Source of the DNA: Lactobacillaceae bacterium
GTDB lineage: Bacteria > Bacillota > Bacilli > Lactobacillales > Lactobacillaceae
Direction: 5' to 3'
Assembly: GCA_031289015.1 (NCBI GenBank)
Contig: JAITQG010000046.1
Span: 33,906 to 97,905, forward strand
DNA length: 64,000 nucleotides
Shown: positions 54,963 through 64,000 of the stretch, piece after piece
Layout of the letters: each line of letters begins with the position of its first letter
Numbering within the stretch: the first letter of the stretch is position 1
Program-made: the position numbers and the translations under genes
The notes under the pieces: generated by a model
Database searches by the model: none
Seen by the model: only the letters and a program-made list of their open reading frames with translations
Told to the model about the DNA's origin: nothing

Positions 54963-57071
54963 ATGGCTATGTATGATCCATTTGCAGATTTCGATGATAT
55001 TTTCCGTGCCTTAAATGGTGGCACCGATGCTGAACGTGTGCGGCGTGAACAACAAATTCGGGCGGCCCAACAACGTGCGGCACAGCAACAATCATTAGCA
55101 CGACAACAAGAGGTCCAAACTTCTAATGAAGGCGGACTACTAGAACAATTTGGGATTAATATGACTGAATTGGCCCGGCAAGGTAAATATGACCCAGTTA
55201 TTGGGCGGAGTGCTGAAATCCAACGTGTGATTGAAATTCTCAATCGACGGACGAAGAATAATCCTGTTTTAATTGGGGAAGCCGGGGTTGGTAAGACAGC
55301 GGTTGTTGAAGGGTTGGCACAAGCGATTGTCAACGCTGAAGTGCCGGTTAAATTGCAACACAAAGAAGTCATTCGTTTAGATGTTGTTTCACTCGTGCAG
55401 GGGACTGGTGTGCGTGGACAATTTGAAGAGCGGATGCAAAAGTTGATGGATGAAGTGTCAAAGCGTGAAGACGTCATTTTGTTCATCGATGAAATTCATG
55501 AAATTATGGGCGCAGGTACGGCTGGTGAAGGTTCAATGGATGCGGGTAATATTTTAAAACCAGCCTTGGCCCGTGGTGAATTCCAATTGGTTGGGGCCAC
55601 GACTTTAAATGAGTACCGCCAAGTTGAAAAAGACGCCGCGGTGGCTCGGCGCTTCCAAACTGTGCAAGTTAACGAGCCAACCACAGAGGAAGCTTTGTTG
55701 ATTTTACAAGGGATTAAGAGTCGCTATGAGGATTATCATAAAGTTAAATATAGTGATGATGCGCTAGTGGCGGCCGTTGAGTTGTCAAATCGCTACATTC
55801 AAGAACGATTCTTGCCCGATAAGGCGATTGATTTGATCGATGAAACTGGTTCACGTAAGAATCTGAGTTTGAAGGTTGAAGACCCTAATCACGTCAAAAA
55901 GCAACTCGATTATGCAGAAACTGAAAAGCAGGCTGCGATTGACCGCGAAGATTATGAAAAAGCTGGTTATTGGAAGACCCAAGTTGATTTGTTAACGCGA
56001 CAATTAGAGGCTGCTAAGAATGCCAGTGCGGTAACTGATGATGCCCAAGTCGTGACGGTCAAAGATATTCAAGACATCATTGAAGAGAAGACGGGGATTC
56101 CAGTCGGTGATATGCAAGCCGCTGAGCAGACGCAACTCAAAGCATTAGCAGCGAATTTGGCGGCTAATGTGATTGGCCAAGATGCTGCGACCCAACAAGT
56201 GGCCCGGGCTATTCGACGCAACCGAGTCGGCTTTAACAAGTCAGGCCGCCCAATTGGTAGTTTCTTGTTCGTTGGACCGACTGGGGTTGGAAAGACTGAG
56301 ACAGCCAAGCAACTGGCCAAGGAATTGTTTGGGACCGCTGAGAATATGATTCGCTTTGATATGTCTGAGTACATGGAAAAGCATAGTGTCTCAAAGTTGA
56401 TTGGGGCACCCGCTGGTTATATTGGCTATGAAGAAGCTGGTCAATTGACTGAAGCAGTGCGGCGTCATCCGTACTCATTGATTTTGCTTGATGAGGTTGA
56501 AAAGGCGCATCCAGATGTCATGAACATGTTCTTGCAAGTCTTAGACGATGGGCGGTTGACGGATGCACAAGGCCACACAGTTTCATTTAAAGACACGGTA
56601 ATTATTATGACGTCAAATGCCGGGACGGGGATTAGTAGTGCAAAAGTTGGCTTTGAAGCAAGTGACAGCAACAACAAACAAGATTTAATGGCGCGCTTGG
56701 CACCATATTTCAAGCCTGAATTCTTAAACCGGTTTGATGGCGTGGTTGAATTCAATGCGCTATCAAAGACTGATTTGTTGGAGATTGTGAGTTTGATGTT
56801 GGCTGACACGCAAAAGAGTTTGGCTGCCAAGGATTTGACGCTTGACGTTACCAAGCCAACCGAAGAAAAATTGGTGGAGTTGGGCTATAATCCAGCAATG
56901 GGTGCGCGCCCATTGCGGCGGGTCATTCAAGAACAACTTGAAGATCAAATTGCTGATTTCTATTTAGATAATCCAACGGTTAAGGATCTCAAAGCAGTGG
57001 TTCGTGATGGCGAAATCAAAGTGGTGGCCGCGACTGAAACACCAGTTGCAGACGCTGAGTTAGTGCATTAA
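54963..57071 (+). CDS. clpE: Clp ATPase, ClpE-like, without N-terminal zinc finger
   Basis: 702 residues, two AAA+ modules: [10 protein letters not shown] near 108 and [11 protein letters not shown] near 438 are the Walker A loops, [10 protein letters not shown] near 175 and [14 protein letters not shown] the Walker B. A UVR-type coiled segment ([16 protein letters not shown]) links them, as in ClpE. VGF near 563 is a likely ClpP-docking tripeptide. The N-terminus ([14 protein letters not shown], then Gln/Ala-rich 30-58) has no cysteine pairs, whereas ClpE proteins normally begin with a zinc finger. GGAGGA precedes ATG 54963. The promoter lies under a CIRCE element; CtsR control is the usual rule. 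Confidence 0.88.
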   Translation: MAMYDPFADFDDIFRALNGGTDAERVRREQQIRAAQQRAAQQQSLARQQEVQTSNEGGLLEQFGINMTELARQGKYDPVIGRSAEIQRVIEILNRRTKNNPVLIGEAGVGKTAVVEGLAQAIVNAEVPVKLQHKEVIRLDVVSLVQGTGVRGQFEERMQKLMDEVSKREDVILFIDEIHEIMGAGTAGEGSMDAGNILKPALARGEFQLVGATTLNEYRQVEKDAAVARRFQTVQVNEPTTEEALLILQGIKSRYEDYHKVKYSDDALVAAVELSNRYIQERFLPDKAIDLIDETGSRKNLSLKVEDPNHVKKQLDYAETEKQAAIDREDYEKAGYWKTQVDLLTRQLEAAKNASAVTDDAQVVTVKDIQDIIEEKTGIPVGDMQAAEQTQLKALAANLAANVIGQDAATQQVARAIRRNRVGFNKSGRPIGSFLFVGPTGVGKTETAKQLAKELFGTAENMIRFDMSEYMEKHSVSKLIGAPAGYIGYEEAGQLTEAVRRHPYSLILLDEVEKAHPDVMNMFLQVLDDGRLTDAQGHTVSFKDTVIIMTSNAGTGISSAKVGFEASDSNNKQDLMARLAPYFKPEFLNRFDGVVEFNALSKTDLLEIVSLMLADTQKSLAAKDLTLDVTKPTEEKLVELGYNPAMGARPLRRVIQEQLEDQIADFYLDNPTVKDLKAVVRDGEIKVVAATETPVADAELVH

Positions 57072-57080
57072 GGTAAATGA

Positions 57081-57116
57081 AAACGGTCACTGGACAAAAT
57101 CCGGTGATCGTTTTTT
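57081..57116 (+). terminator. Terminator after clpE
   Basis: AACGGTCACTGGA / TCCGGTGATCGTT stem with small mismatches and six T. Confidence 0.8.
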
Positions 57117-57368
57117 GCATAAGGATAATCACATTTATGAAGATAGCAGTCCGAAAAAGCTTACTTTTTGAAAGTCTTTGAAGAGGACGCAAAGTTGCTT
57201 TGAAGAACTTGTGAAGTGGTCACATTATCTAAACAAACTATCATAGAAAGAACAATAACTGGCGCATAAATGCACAAAATAATAACTATACAATAATAAG
57301 AGTAGTTAAGGGATTGTTCAAAATTGATTGAGCAAAACGCAAGTAAGAGGAATTTTTGGGAGATAAAA

Positions 57369-58166
57369 ATGAAGTTCACACTAAAGAATTCGTTATTAAT
57401 TACGGCAAGTATCATGGCAACGATGGTGGCATCAAATGTAGTCGCTAATGCTGATATGCAAGAAGTCCGTAGCCACGACACAGAATTTGCCTTGGCAGTA
57501 ATCAAAGGTGAAATTAAGTTTGATGAAGAAACGACGGTTGAAAAGCCCGCCGAAGTCAAGCCTGCTGAAGTCGTTGCAGAAACTAAGGTTGAAGAAAAAA
57601 CTAAGGTTATCACAGTTGCTGCTGGGGATACATTATATGATTTAGCTCAAGCGCATGAAACTGATTTGGCCAAGTTGTTAGAATTGAATGAAGTCGCTGA
57701 TGGTGGTAAGTTGATCCACGTTGGCCAAGAAATTCGCGTGCCTGATTTGACACCAGATGTAGTTGAAACAAGCGAGATTCAAGGCGCTGAAGTTAAGCCT
57801 GAAGATGGGCTTGAAAACTTTACGGCCGAAATCATTGATGAAAACAACAGCTATGCGTATGGCCAATGTACTTGGTTTGTTAAAGCGGCTTTGCCATGGG
57901 CTGGTAGTTTCTGGGGCAATGGTAACCAATGGGCTGATTCAGCACGTGGTGAAGGCTTTAGCGTTGATACACACGCCAAGGCTGGTTCAATTATCGTCTT
58001 CCCTGGTGGTAACCAAGGTGCGGATGCTACGTATGGTCACGTCGCGGTCGTTGAGTCAATCAATCCGGATGGCTCAATCAACATCGCTGAAGGGAATGCC
58101 GGACATGGTTTGTATAGCCATCGCACGGTCCAAAATGTGGGCGTTGAATTCATCCACAGCAAGTAA
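57369..58166 (+). CDS. Secreted LysM-CHAP peptidoglycan hydrolase
   Basis: 265 residues. Signal peptide 1-33 (LLITASIMATMVASNVVANA). A Glu/Lys/Val-rich linker is followed by one LysM domain at about 78-122 (VITVAAGDTLYDLAQAHET) and a CHAP domain at 150-265. The catalytic Cys is in YAYGQCTWFVKAALP near 163 and the His in YGHVAVVESI near 224. It likely cuts the peptide bridge of peptidoglycan. GGGAG precedes ATG 57369. The 250-base leader after the clpE terminator is AT-rich and holds no other ORF that I can support. Confidence 0.9.
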   Translation: MKFTLKNSLLITASIMATMVASNVVANADMQEVRSHDTEFALAVIKGEIKFDEETTVEKPAEVKPAEVVAETKVEEKTKVITVAAGDTLYDLAQAHETDLAKLLELNEVADGGKLIHVGQEIRVPDLTPDVVETSEIQGAEVKPEDGLENFTAEIIDENNSYAYGQCTWFVKAALPWAGSFWGNGNQWADSARGEGFSVDTHAKAGSIIVFPGGNQGADATYGHVAVVESINPDGSINIAEGNAGHGLYSHRTVQNVGVEFIHSK

Positions 58167-58178
58167 TTTGGTATACTT

Positions 58179-58210
58179 GAAGCTGAGGTTAAATCCTTGG
58201 CTTTTTTTGT
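58179..58210 (+). terminator. Terminator after the LysM-CHAP gene
   Basis: AGCTGAGG / CCTTGGCT imperfect stem and seven T. Confidence 0.6.
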
Positions 58211-58239
58211 TGCGCAAATTTATCGAGGAGGCATTAAAA

Positions 58240-58782
58240 ATGGAATTTGAAACTGAACCAGGCCACGTTTTTCATAAAAATCAAGCTGGCGAAATTGATG
58301 CTGAATTGTTTTTTACTGAACCACAAGGCACCACGTTATTTAAATTAAATAAGGTGGTTGTCGCCCCAGAACTTGCCGGCAAGCGGATTGAGCCCCAAAT
58401 GTTTGATGCGATGATGGCGTATTTGCGAAGTGATTTTTGGACGCTGGTGGCCAGCTTACAACACGTGCCGTACCATAAAGACGGGCGCGAACCAGAAGAA
58501 GGCTTTGATACCGGCACTTTGATTCAATATGTCTATAACCGTTCATTTGGGGTGAATTTCCCCTTGGTGACCCATCAACAAGAGGCGGCGACGATTGCCA
58601 TTGAAGCGGCCCAAGCTAAGCCGATGGACTTATTGTTTTGGGGTAAGCGGGGTGAAGCGTTTGGCGCCGGTATTTATTTAGGCGGGGGTAAATATATCGT
58701 AGCTGACCCGCAAGATGGCGAAGTGATGATCAAGCCCTTGCACCCACAATGGTTACCTGATTTTGCTGGCACGATTCGTTAA
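58240..58782 (+). CDS. Degenerate GNAT-like domain fused to a degenerate NlpC/P60-like domain
   Basis: 180 residues. Residues 1-62 align with the GNAT protein encoded just downstream (MEFETEPGHVFHKNQAGEID versus MEFIRETGRLYHENAAGDMD), but the acetyl-CoA loop LRGQGIAG is changed to LAGKRIEP. Residues 85-165 look like NlpC/P60: FDTGTLIQYVYN near 89 stands where FDCSGFVQYVY is normal, so the catalytic Cys is Thr91. GAGIYLGGGKYI near 142 stands for HVGIYLGNGKYI, so the His is Gly142. Both active sites therefore seem lost. GAGGAG precedes ATG 58240. It overlaps no other gene; the role is open, perhaps a binding or regulatory subunit. Confidence 0.7.
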   Translation: MEFETEPGHVFHKNQAGEIDAELFFTEPQGTTLFKLNKVVVAPELAGKRIEPQMFDAMMAYLRSDFWTLVASLQHVPYHKDGREPEEGFDTGTLIQYVYNRSFGVNFPLVTHQQEAATIAIEAAQAKPMDLLFWGKRGEAFGAGIYLGGGKYIVADPQDGEVMIKPLHPQWLPDFAGTIR

Positions 58783-58794
58783 AAGGAGTTAATT

Positions 58795-59079
58795 ATGGAA
58801 TTTATACGTGAAACAGGCCGCTTGTACCATGAAAATGCGGCTGGTGATATGGATGCGGAAATTTTATTTCCCGCAATTGAAAATGATACTGTGTGGTCAA
58901 TTGATGCCACGTATGTCTCACCAGGTTTACGTGGTCAAGGCATTGCGGGCCAATTATTAGCTGAAGTGGTGGCCTTAGCCAAGCAAGAAAACAAGCAACT
59001 CCGCCCGATTTGTAAGTATGCCAAAGAAAAGTTTTTCCGCACGCCGGAATATCAAGCTTTAGAATGGCATAATCAATAG
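58795..59079 (+). CDS. GNAT-family N-acetyltransferase (short YjdJ-type)
   Basis: 94 residues, the short GNAT form. YVSPGLRGQGIAGQLLAEVV near 41-60 carries the R-G-x-G acetyl-CoA loop, and LRPICKYAKEKF near 69 is the typical fourth motif. AAGGAG lies 7 bases before ATG 58795, 12 bases after the stop of the paralogous fusion gene; the two are likely cotranscribed. Substrate unknown. Confidence 0.85.
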   Translation: MEFIRETGRLYHENAAGDMDAEILFPAIENDTVWSIDATYVSPGLRGQGIAGQLLAEVVALAKQENKQLRPICKYAKEKFFRTPEYQALEWHNQ

Positions 59080-59147
59080 ACGGTGGCCGGTTTCGAACGC
59101 GGATTTCCGGTATAATTAGAAAATATGTAACTAGAAGTGAGGAATGA

Positions 59148-59687
59148 ATGATGAAGCGTGGATTTGCGATTGTAAAAAGATACGAAAATGCTGGCTTAAA
59201 TTTGCCTAAGCGATCAACAACGGCCGCGGCCGGGTATGATTTTGAGGCTGCTGAAGATTTCGTGGTCCCAGCGATGTGGAAGGTTGATTTTGCTAAGTCA
59301 ATCACCAGCCTGTTCAAGAGTGGTAGTGAAGCAGCTTTGGATGCAGCGGATGCAGATTTGAAGCCAGTTTTGATCCCGACTGGGGTGAAGGCTTATATGG
59401 GGGAAGCGGAATATTTGATGATTGCTAACCGCTCATCAAACCCTTTGAAGCGCCGGCTGGTTGTGCCAAATGGGGTTGGAATCATTGATGCCGATTATGT
59501 TGATAATCCAGCTAATGAAGGCGAAATCTTCGTCCAAATGTCTAATTTTGGCTTGCGTGATGTCCAAATTAAAAAGGGTGACCGCATTGCTCAAGGGATT
59601 TTCATGCCCTTCTTGACCACTGATGATGATGAAAATGATGCTAAAGATGCACGCACTGCCGGTTTTGGTAGTACAGGAGTGAACTAA
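59148..59687 (+). CDS. dut: dUTP diphosphatase (trimeric dUTPase family)
   Basis: 179 residues. The five motifs occur in order: AAGYDFEAAED, RSSNP near 96, VPNGVGIIDADYVDN near 106, RIAQGIF near 145 and RTAGFGSTG near the end. It removes dUTP and makes dUMP. An insert of about 30 residues (KVDFAKSITSLFKSGSEAAL) lengthens it relative to the standard 145-150. GAGGAA precedes ATG 59148; ATG 59151 is equally possible. radA starts right after its stop. Confidence 0.92.
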   Translation: MMKRGFAIVKRYENAGLNLPKRSTTAAAGYDFEAAEDFVVPAMWKVDFAKSITSLFKSGSEAALDAADADLKPVLIPTGVKAYMGEAEYLMIANRSSNPLKRRLVVPNGVGIIDADYVDNPANEGEIFVQMSNFGLRDVQIKKGDRIAQGIFMPFLTTDDDENDAKDARTAGFGSTGVN

Positions 59688-61058
59688 ATGGCGAAAACAA
59701 AGACACAATTTGTCTGTTCGAATTGTGGCTATGTCTCACAACGCTATATGGGCCGTTGCTCGAGTTGTGGTTCGTGGGGCACATTAATCGAAGAAGTGAT
59801 TCGGCCTGAAACGGCGGATCGCAAATCACGTATTAACCTCGCCGGACAAATTGCTAAAGTGGAACACTTGGCAGAAGTTTCCTTAGAAGAAGTGCCCCGC
59901 ATTCAAACCCAACTAGATGAATTTAATCGCGTGTTGGGTGGCGGTGTCGTACCTGGTTCGATGGTGCTGATCGGGGGTGACCCTGGGATTGGTAAGTCGA
60001 CTTTGCTTTTGCAAGTGTCGGGCCAATTAGCGGCACATGGAACGGTGTTGTATGTTTCAGGTGAAGAAAGCGCGGCGCAAATCAAATTGCGCGCTGAACG
60101 ATTGGGTGTCAAAGATGACGCCAACTTCTACCTTTACCCAGAAACGGATATGAGCCAAATTCGCAAGGCCATTGATGAATTAAAGCCTGAATTTGTGATC
60201 ATCGATTCGATTCAAACGATGCAACAACCTGACGTGCAATCAGCCGTTGGGTCAGTCGCTCAAATTCGTGAAACGACGGCGGAGTTACTTCAGATTGCCA
60301 AGACCAATGGCATTACTATCTTTATCGTCGGTCACGTGACCAAAGAAGGCGCGATTGCCGGACCAAAGATTTTGGAGCACATGGTTGATACCGTTTTGTA
60401 CTTTGAAGGTGACAATCAGCGTAGTTTCCGCTTGTTGCGCGCTGTCAAAAACCGTTTTGGATCGACTAATGAACTGGGAATCTTTGAAATGGTGCAAGAA
60501 GGGTTGCGCGAAGTATTGAATCCATCAGAAATGTTCTTGGAAGAACGTTTGCATGATGCTTCTGGGTCCGCGATTGTCGTAGCGATGGAAGGGACGCGGC
60601 CAATTTTGGTCGAAGTGCAAGCCTTAGTCACACCAACCGTCTTTGGCAATGCGCAACGGACTTCGGCTGGAATTGATCGCAATCGGGTTACGTTGTTGAT
60701 GGCGGTCTTAGAAAAACGGGCTGGGTTGCTATTGCAAAACCAGGATGCGTATATTCGAGCAGCTGGTGGTGTCAAGCTTGAAGAACCGGCGATTGATTTG
60801 GCGGTGGCGATTGCCGTGGCATCAAGTTATAAAGATGTGGGGACGCAATCAACGGATGCTTTTGTTGGTGAAATTGGCCTGACTGGGGAGATTCGGCGGG
60901 TGCCACGGGTCGCTGATCGCATCGCTGAAGCCAAGAAATTAGGCTTTAAGCGGGTGTTTGTACCCAAGAATAGTATTAAAAAAGATGCTAAAATAACAGG
61001 TATCCAAGTTATCCCGGTGGCGACATTGCAAGAAGCCGTCCAACAGGCCCTTGGATAA
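59688..61058 (+). CDS. radA: DNA repair protein RadA
   Basis: 456 residues. The N-terminal zinc finger CSNCGY and CSSCGSW, the Walker [15 protein letters not shown] near 95, the KNRFG motif ([10 protein letters not shown] near 255) and the Lon-like C-terminal domain are intact. RadA is a branch-migration helicase in recombination. The ATG follows the dut stop directly (TAAATG). It is in operon with dut and yacL. Confidence 0.96.
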   Translation: MAKTKTQFVCSNCGYVSQRYMGRCSSCGSWGTLIEEVIRPETADRKSRINLAGQIAKVEHLAEVSLEEVPRIQTQLDEFNRVLGGGVVPGSMVLIGGDPGIGKSTLLLQVSGQLAAHGTVLYVSGEESAAQIKLRAERLGVKDDANFYLYPETDMSQIRKAIDELKPEFVIIDSIQTMQQPDVQSAVGSVAQIRETTAELLQIAKTNGITIFIVGHVTKEGAIAGPKILEHMVDTVLYFEGDNQRSFRLLRAVKNRFGSTNELGIFEMVQEGLREVLNPSEMFLEERLHDASGSAIVVAMEGTRPILVEVQALVTPTVFGNAQRTSAGIDRNRVTLLMAVLEKRAGLLLQNQDAYIRAAGGVKLEEPAIDLAVAIAVASSYKDVGTQSTDAFVGEIGLTGEIRRVPRVADRIAEAKKLGFKRVFVPKNSIKKDAKITGIQVIPVATLQEAVQQALG

Positions 61059-61081
61059 ATTAAACAGAATGGAGTCACAAG

Positions 61082-62188
61082 ATGCGTAAACGAATTATTC
61101 AAATCGCGTTTGTGATTGCGGGCAGCGCTCTTGCTGTAACGTTACTGCCATTACTGTGGGACTTATTAGGGTATTCCAAACAACGATGGGTGAACAATCC
61201 GATTACGGATGTTCTCCTTGGTGCAATTATTTTTTTCCTACTAAGTTTTGCTCTATGGCGGGTCGTTGATCACGCAATTCGACGGATTGAAGCCTTTTTA
61301 AATGAACAACCTCCACTAGTCTTACTAGTCGGGAGCTTAAGTATGATTATTGCCTTGGTTTTGGCGGTGTTAATCACGTTGCCATTACAACAATTTCACA
61401 ATAATTTCTTTGTCAGCGCCGTGGTGCCTGGGTTGGTGATGTTGTTATTTGCCTACTTTGGTTTTCGGATTGGGACGACTCGGATTGATGATCTAGTCCG
61501 GATGGTCACGCTTGAAGGCTTACGGACGCGGATTAACAAGCCGCGGCGGGCCAATAGCAACAGTGATGTTTTGACTGATGAAGAAACCAACTACCATCAC
61601 TACAAAATTTTGGATACCAATATTTTGATTGACGGCCGAATTGTCCAATTGGTGAAAACTGGTTGGGTGGAAGGCACATTGTTGGTTCCTAATTTTGTCT
61701 TGTATGAGCTACAATATATCGCTGATGAAGGCGATGCATTAAAGCGCGTCCGGGGCCGGCGCGGGTTAGATATTTTAAACGAACTCCGTGACATTCAATC
61801 GATTCCCTTAGAAATGTGGGAAGGTGACTACGATGATATCAAAGAAGTCGATGAAAAGTTGATTCAACTAGCCAAAGACATCAACGGCATCTTGGTGACC
61901 AATGATTATAATTTAAACAAGGTCACCAGTTTTCAAAATGTGGAAGTCCTCAACCTCAATGAACTCGCTGGGGCATTGCGAACCAGTGTGGTTGTCGGTG
62001 ATCATTTGCATGTGCAATTGGTCAAGAAGGGTACTGAACGCTCACAAGCGGTTGGTTATCTAGACGATGGCACGATGGTCGTGGTCGAGGATGGCCAAGA
62101 ACATCTGCAAGCTTATGTTGAAGTGGAAGTCACTTCAAGTTTGCAGACCGATGCTGGCCGGATGATTTTTGGTAATTACCTCCAATAA
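61082..62188 (+). CDS. yacL: PIN/TRAM-domain membrane protein, YacL type
   Basis: 368 residues. Four membrane segments lie in 8-145, then a PIN nuclease-like domain from about 180 (ILDTNILIDGRIVQLV, with the acidic DTN) to about 300 (LVTNDYNLNKV) and a TRAM domain near 310-368. The family is widespread in Firmicutes between radA and gltX, as here. Function is only partly known; RNA cleavage is suspected. GGAG precedes ATG 61082. Confidence 0.92.
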   Translation: MRKRIIQIAFVIAGSALAVTLLPLLWDLLGYSKQRWVNNPITDVLLGAIIFFLLSFALWRVVDHAIRRIEAFLNEQPPLVLLVGSLSMIIALVLAVLITLPLQQFHNNFFVSAVVPGLVMLLFAYFGFRIGTTRIDDLVRMVTLEGLRTRINKPRRANSNSDVLTDEETNYHHYKILDTNILIDGRIVQLVKTGWVEGTLLVPNFVLYELQYIADEGDALKRVRGRRGLDILNELRDIQSIPLEMWEGDYDDIKEVDEKLIQLAKDINGILVTNDYNLNKVTSFQNVEVLNLNELAGALRTSVVVGDHLHVQLVKKGTERSQAVGYLDDGTMVVVEDGQEHLQAYVEVEVTSSLQTDAGRMIFGNYLQ

Positions 62189-62214
62189 AACCCCAGACCA
62201 TTGAAACTGGGGAC
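62189..62214 (+). terminator. Weak hairpin before gltX
   Basis: CCCCAG / CTGGGG stem with 11-base loop and no T run; could be an attenuator. Confidence 0.35.
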
Positions 62215-62268
62215 GATTGAGCGTAAATTAGTAATTGGAATTTTTAAAAGAGAAAGAGGTTCATCAGG

Positions 62269-63768
62269 ATGACTGAAGAAACTGCAGCAAAGAAAATCCG
62301 CGTTCGTTACGCACCATCACCAACTGGGCACTTGCACATTGGGAATGCTCGAACAGCGCTATTTAACTACCTATATGCCCGGCATTTCGGGGGCGAATTC
62401 ATTATCCGAATTGAAGACACTGATCAAGCCCGTAACATTGCCGATGGTGAAAACTCACAATTGGATAATTTGAAGTGGCTTGGTTTGGATTGGGACGAAT
62501 CACCACTCGAACCTGGTGAATACGGACCATATCGCCAATCAGAACGGATGCATATTTACCAACCGTTGATTCAAGAATTGTTGGATCGTGGTTTGGCATA
62601 CAAGTCATACAAGACATCAGAACAACTCGAAGCTGAACGTGAAGAACAAATTGCGGCCAAGATTGCACCACACTATGTTTACGAATATGCGGACATGAGT
62701 GATGCTGAAATTGCGGCGGCCCAAGCTGAAGCTGAAGCACAAGGCTTGCCAGCGGTTGTGCGGTTCCGTGTGCCGGTTGAAAAGGTCTATGCCTGGGAAG
62801 ACATCGTTAAGGGTCACGTTGAAATCGGGGCCAGCCAAGTTGGTGGCGATTGGGTGATTCAAAAAGCTGATGGCATGCCAACGTATAACTTCGCCGTGGT
62901 TGTGGATGACCACATGATGGCCATTTCACACGTTTTGCGTGGGGATGATCACGTGTCAAACACGCCTAAGCAATTGATGATTTATGAAGCCTTTGGATGG
63001 GAAGCCCCAGAATTTGGCCACATGTCATTAATCATCAATACTGAAACTGGTAAGAAGTTGTCAAAGCGTGATGAGACGGTTTTGCAATTCATCGAACAAT
63101 ATCGTGAATTGGGTTATTTGCCAGAAGCAATGTTGAATTTCATCACTTTGTTGGGCTGGTCACCAGTTGGCGAGGATGAAATCTTTACGCAAAAGCAATT
63201 GGTTAAGATGTTTGATCCAGCGCGGTTGTCAAAGTCGCCCGCTAAGTTTGATAACAAGAAGCTCGAATGGGTTAACAACCAATGGATCAAGAAGATTGAT
63301 TCTGGGTTGTTATTCTTGAAGTTGGTCAATGAATTGATCAAGGCTGACTTGGTGAAGCCTGAAGAATTGACGCATGAAAAGCTTGAGTGGTTACGCCAAG
63401 TCTTTAGCTTGCATCAAGATGGTATTTCATACACGACGGCCATTGTGCCACTTGTGACGCCGGTGTTTTTTGATTTGAAGACTAAGGCCGAATTAGGCGA
63501 AGATTCAATGGAGTGGATTAACAAAGATTACGTTAAGCCCCTTTTGGAGAACTGGTTGGCTAAGTTGGAAGCGATGCCGGTCTTTGCTGCTGCGGCGATT
63601 GTACAATCAATTCGGGATGTGCAAAATGAGTTGGGTGTTAAGGGTCGTGATTTGTGGATGCCGATTCGGATTGCCACTTCTCGTGTTAATGAGGGACCTA
63701 ATTTGGGTGATGTTATGGAGTTGTTGGGGCGTGAGGCTTCAATCAAGAACATCAAAGAATTTTTATAA
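62269..63768 (+). CDS. gltX: Glutamate-tRNA ligase
   Basis: 499 residues, class I synthetase. [20 protein letters not shown] near 15 has the HIGH motif and [10 protein letters not shown] near 263 the KMSKS variant (KLSKR). Domain order and length are normal. In bacteria without GlnRS it also charges tRNA-Gln, which a transamidase converts. ATG 62269 has AGAGG upstream. The last gene of the dut-radA-yacL-gltX block. Confidence 0.97.
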   Translation: MTEETAAKKIRVRYAPSPTGHLHIGNARTALFNYLYARHFGGEFIIRIEDTDQARNIADGENSQLDNLKWLGLDWDESPLEPGEYGPYRQSERMHIYQPLIQELLDRGLAYKSYKTSEQLEAEREEQIAAKIAPHYVYEYADMSDAEIAAAQAEAEAQGLPAVVRFRVPVEKVYAWEDIVKGHVEIGASQVGGDWVIQKADGMPTYNFAVVVDDHMMAISHVLRGDDHVSNTPKQLMIYEAFGWEAPEFGHMSLIINTETGKKLSKRDETVLQFIEQYRELGYLPEAMLNFITLLGWSPVGEDEIFTQKQLVKMFDPARLSKSPAKFDNKKLEWVNNQWIKKIDSGLLFLKLVNELIKADLVKPEELTHEKLEWLRQVFSLHQDGISYTTAIVPLVTPVFFDLKTKAELGEDSMEWINKDYVKPLLENWLAKLEAMPVFAAAAIVQSIRDVQNELGVKGRDLWMPIRIATSRVNEGPNLGDVMELLGREASIKNIKEFL

Positions 63769-63777
63769 GCTTTTCTT

Positions 63778-63809
63778 GGGACTTGGGTTTTTGCCTTGGT
63801 CCTTTTTTT
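63778..63809 (+). terminator. Terminator after gltX
   Basis: GGACTTGG / CCTTGGTCC stem with wobble and a run of seven T. Confidence 0.6.
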
Positions 63810-63810
63810 G

Positions 63811-63850
63811 TTTTTTTGCCCTTTGCAGGGCAAGGTATTTGGGTTTGGTT
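63811..63850 (+). repeat. Post-terminator hairpin repeat, copy 2
   Basis: Seven T, then TTGCCCT TTGC AGGGCAA, a 7-bp hairpin, and a GT-rich end; matches 22181-22223 except for small changes. Confidence 0.55.
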
Positions 63851-63864
63851 TGGGGAAGGGCTCC

Positions 63865-63998
63865 GCATTGCTAGCGTAGAGGTGGGCGACACGGTCCCAC
63901 TAGTCTAAGGGATTCGGCCTTGCGCAAGCGCAAAACCAACTCCCTAAGACCGCGTTGGTGCCGCTACCTCGCTCTTTCCACCACTACGCTAGCAATGC
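63865..63998. repeat. 134-bp nested inverted-repeat element
   Basis: Outer arms of 21 bases (63865-63885 and 63978-63998; 20 of 21 pair), ending GCATTGCTAGCGTAG. Middle arms GTCTAAGGGA (63903-63912) and TCCCTAAGAC (63941-63950), 9 of 10 pairing. Central hairpin TTGCGC AA GCGCAA (63920-63933). A local stem GTGGG / CCCAC lies at 63882-63900. No ORF fits. It may be a MITE-like repeat or a structured RNA; the window ends 2 bases later, so target duplication cannot be judged. Confidence 0.7.
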
Positions 63999-64000
63999 TC

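Noticed and set aside
57161..57613. 150-codon minus-strand frame at the start of the LysM-CHAP gene
   Set aside because: It overlaps the leader and signal peptide region of the plus-strand gene and has no ribosome binding site.
57763..58782. 339-codon frame that starts inside the LysM-CHAP gene
   Set aside because: Its first part is an out-of-frame reading of the CHAP domain. Only the part from ATG 58240, with GAGGAG upstream, is a gene.
63840..64000. T-box or tRNA gene at the window end
   Set aside because: The nested stems do not give a T-box specifier/antiterminator sequence, and there is no tRNA-like T arm or anticodon arm.

Overview
The window reads as chromosome of a low-to-mid GC lactic acid bacterium of the Lactobacillaceae, most likely Weissella or a close relative. 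The reasons are tandem D-lactate dehydrogenases, the rapZ-yvcK-whiA-clpP block, XylP/XylQ-like isoprimeverose genes, an acetolactate synthase/decarboxylase pair, many CcpA (cre) sites and a C-minus L32 protein. No 16S gene is present, so the genus is an inference. I see no phage, IS transposase, integrase or CRISPR array.

Layout. 1-7.2 kb: end of an AAA-type ATPase gene, then gltB-gltD (glutamate synthase) and an orphan PTS-IIB-like protein without its cysteine. 7.3-11.4 kb: a zeta-like kinase with a small upstream partner (candidate toxin-antitoxin), a FtsX-type ABC transporter and an unknown gene. 11.5-16.6 kb: a polyphosphate operon (ppx-ppk-ppx) and a convergent unknown gene. 16.8-22.1 kb: ribose/nucleoside salvage (rbsK, DUF606 transporter, nupC, two nucleoside hydrolases), with the same 17-bp operator in front of rbsK and nupC. 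22.4-24.1 kb: GH43 beta-xylosidase behind a XylR-like operator and a cre site. 24.2-28.1 kb: a bacteriocin-immunity-like gene and rapZ-yvcK-whiA-clpP. 28.2-31.6 kb: two D-LDH genes, a PfoR-type EIIC and tRNA-Gln. 31.8-36.4 kb: marR, rpmF, a BspA-like surface protein, an oxidoreductase and a secreted penicillin-binding/beta-lactamase-fold protein. 36.6-41.4 kb: isoprimeverose transporter, GH31 alpha-xylosidase, AraC regulator. 41.5-45.4 kb: acetoin genes, a secreted unknown protein and very small ORFs. 45.5-54.7 kb: drug efflux MFS, surface pullulanase, adhP with a Rex-like site, a second GPH xyloside transporter with a small membrane partner, and a second BspA-like protein. 54.8-63.8 kb: clpE behind CIRCE, LysM-CHAP hydrolase, a GNAT/NlpC-like pair, dut-radA-yacL-gltX. 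The window ends in a nested inverted-repeat element.

How the genes fit together. The carbohydrate genes (GH43, GH31, two GPH permeases, pullulanase, nucleoside genes) are scattered but tied by cre sites. The GH43 gene and the distant GPH permease at 51.6 kb share the same promoter design: XylR-like operator over the -35 and spacer, 4 bp, then -10, then cre. The redox genes adhP and the second D-LDH have Rex-like sites. The most unusual item is a protein at 58.2 kb that looks like a dead GNAT domain fused to a dead NlpC/P60 domain, directly before a paralogous, apparently intact GNAT gene. Coordinates of starts were chosen from ribosome binding sites. All functional names rest on motif recognition by eye; no database search was run.
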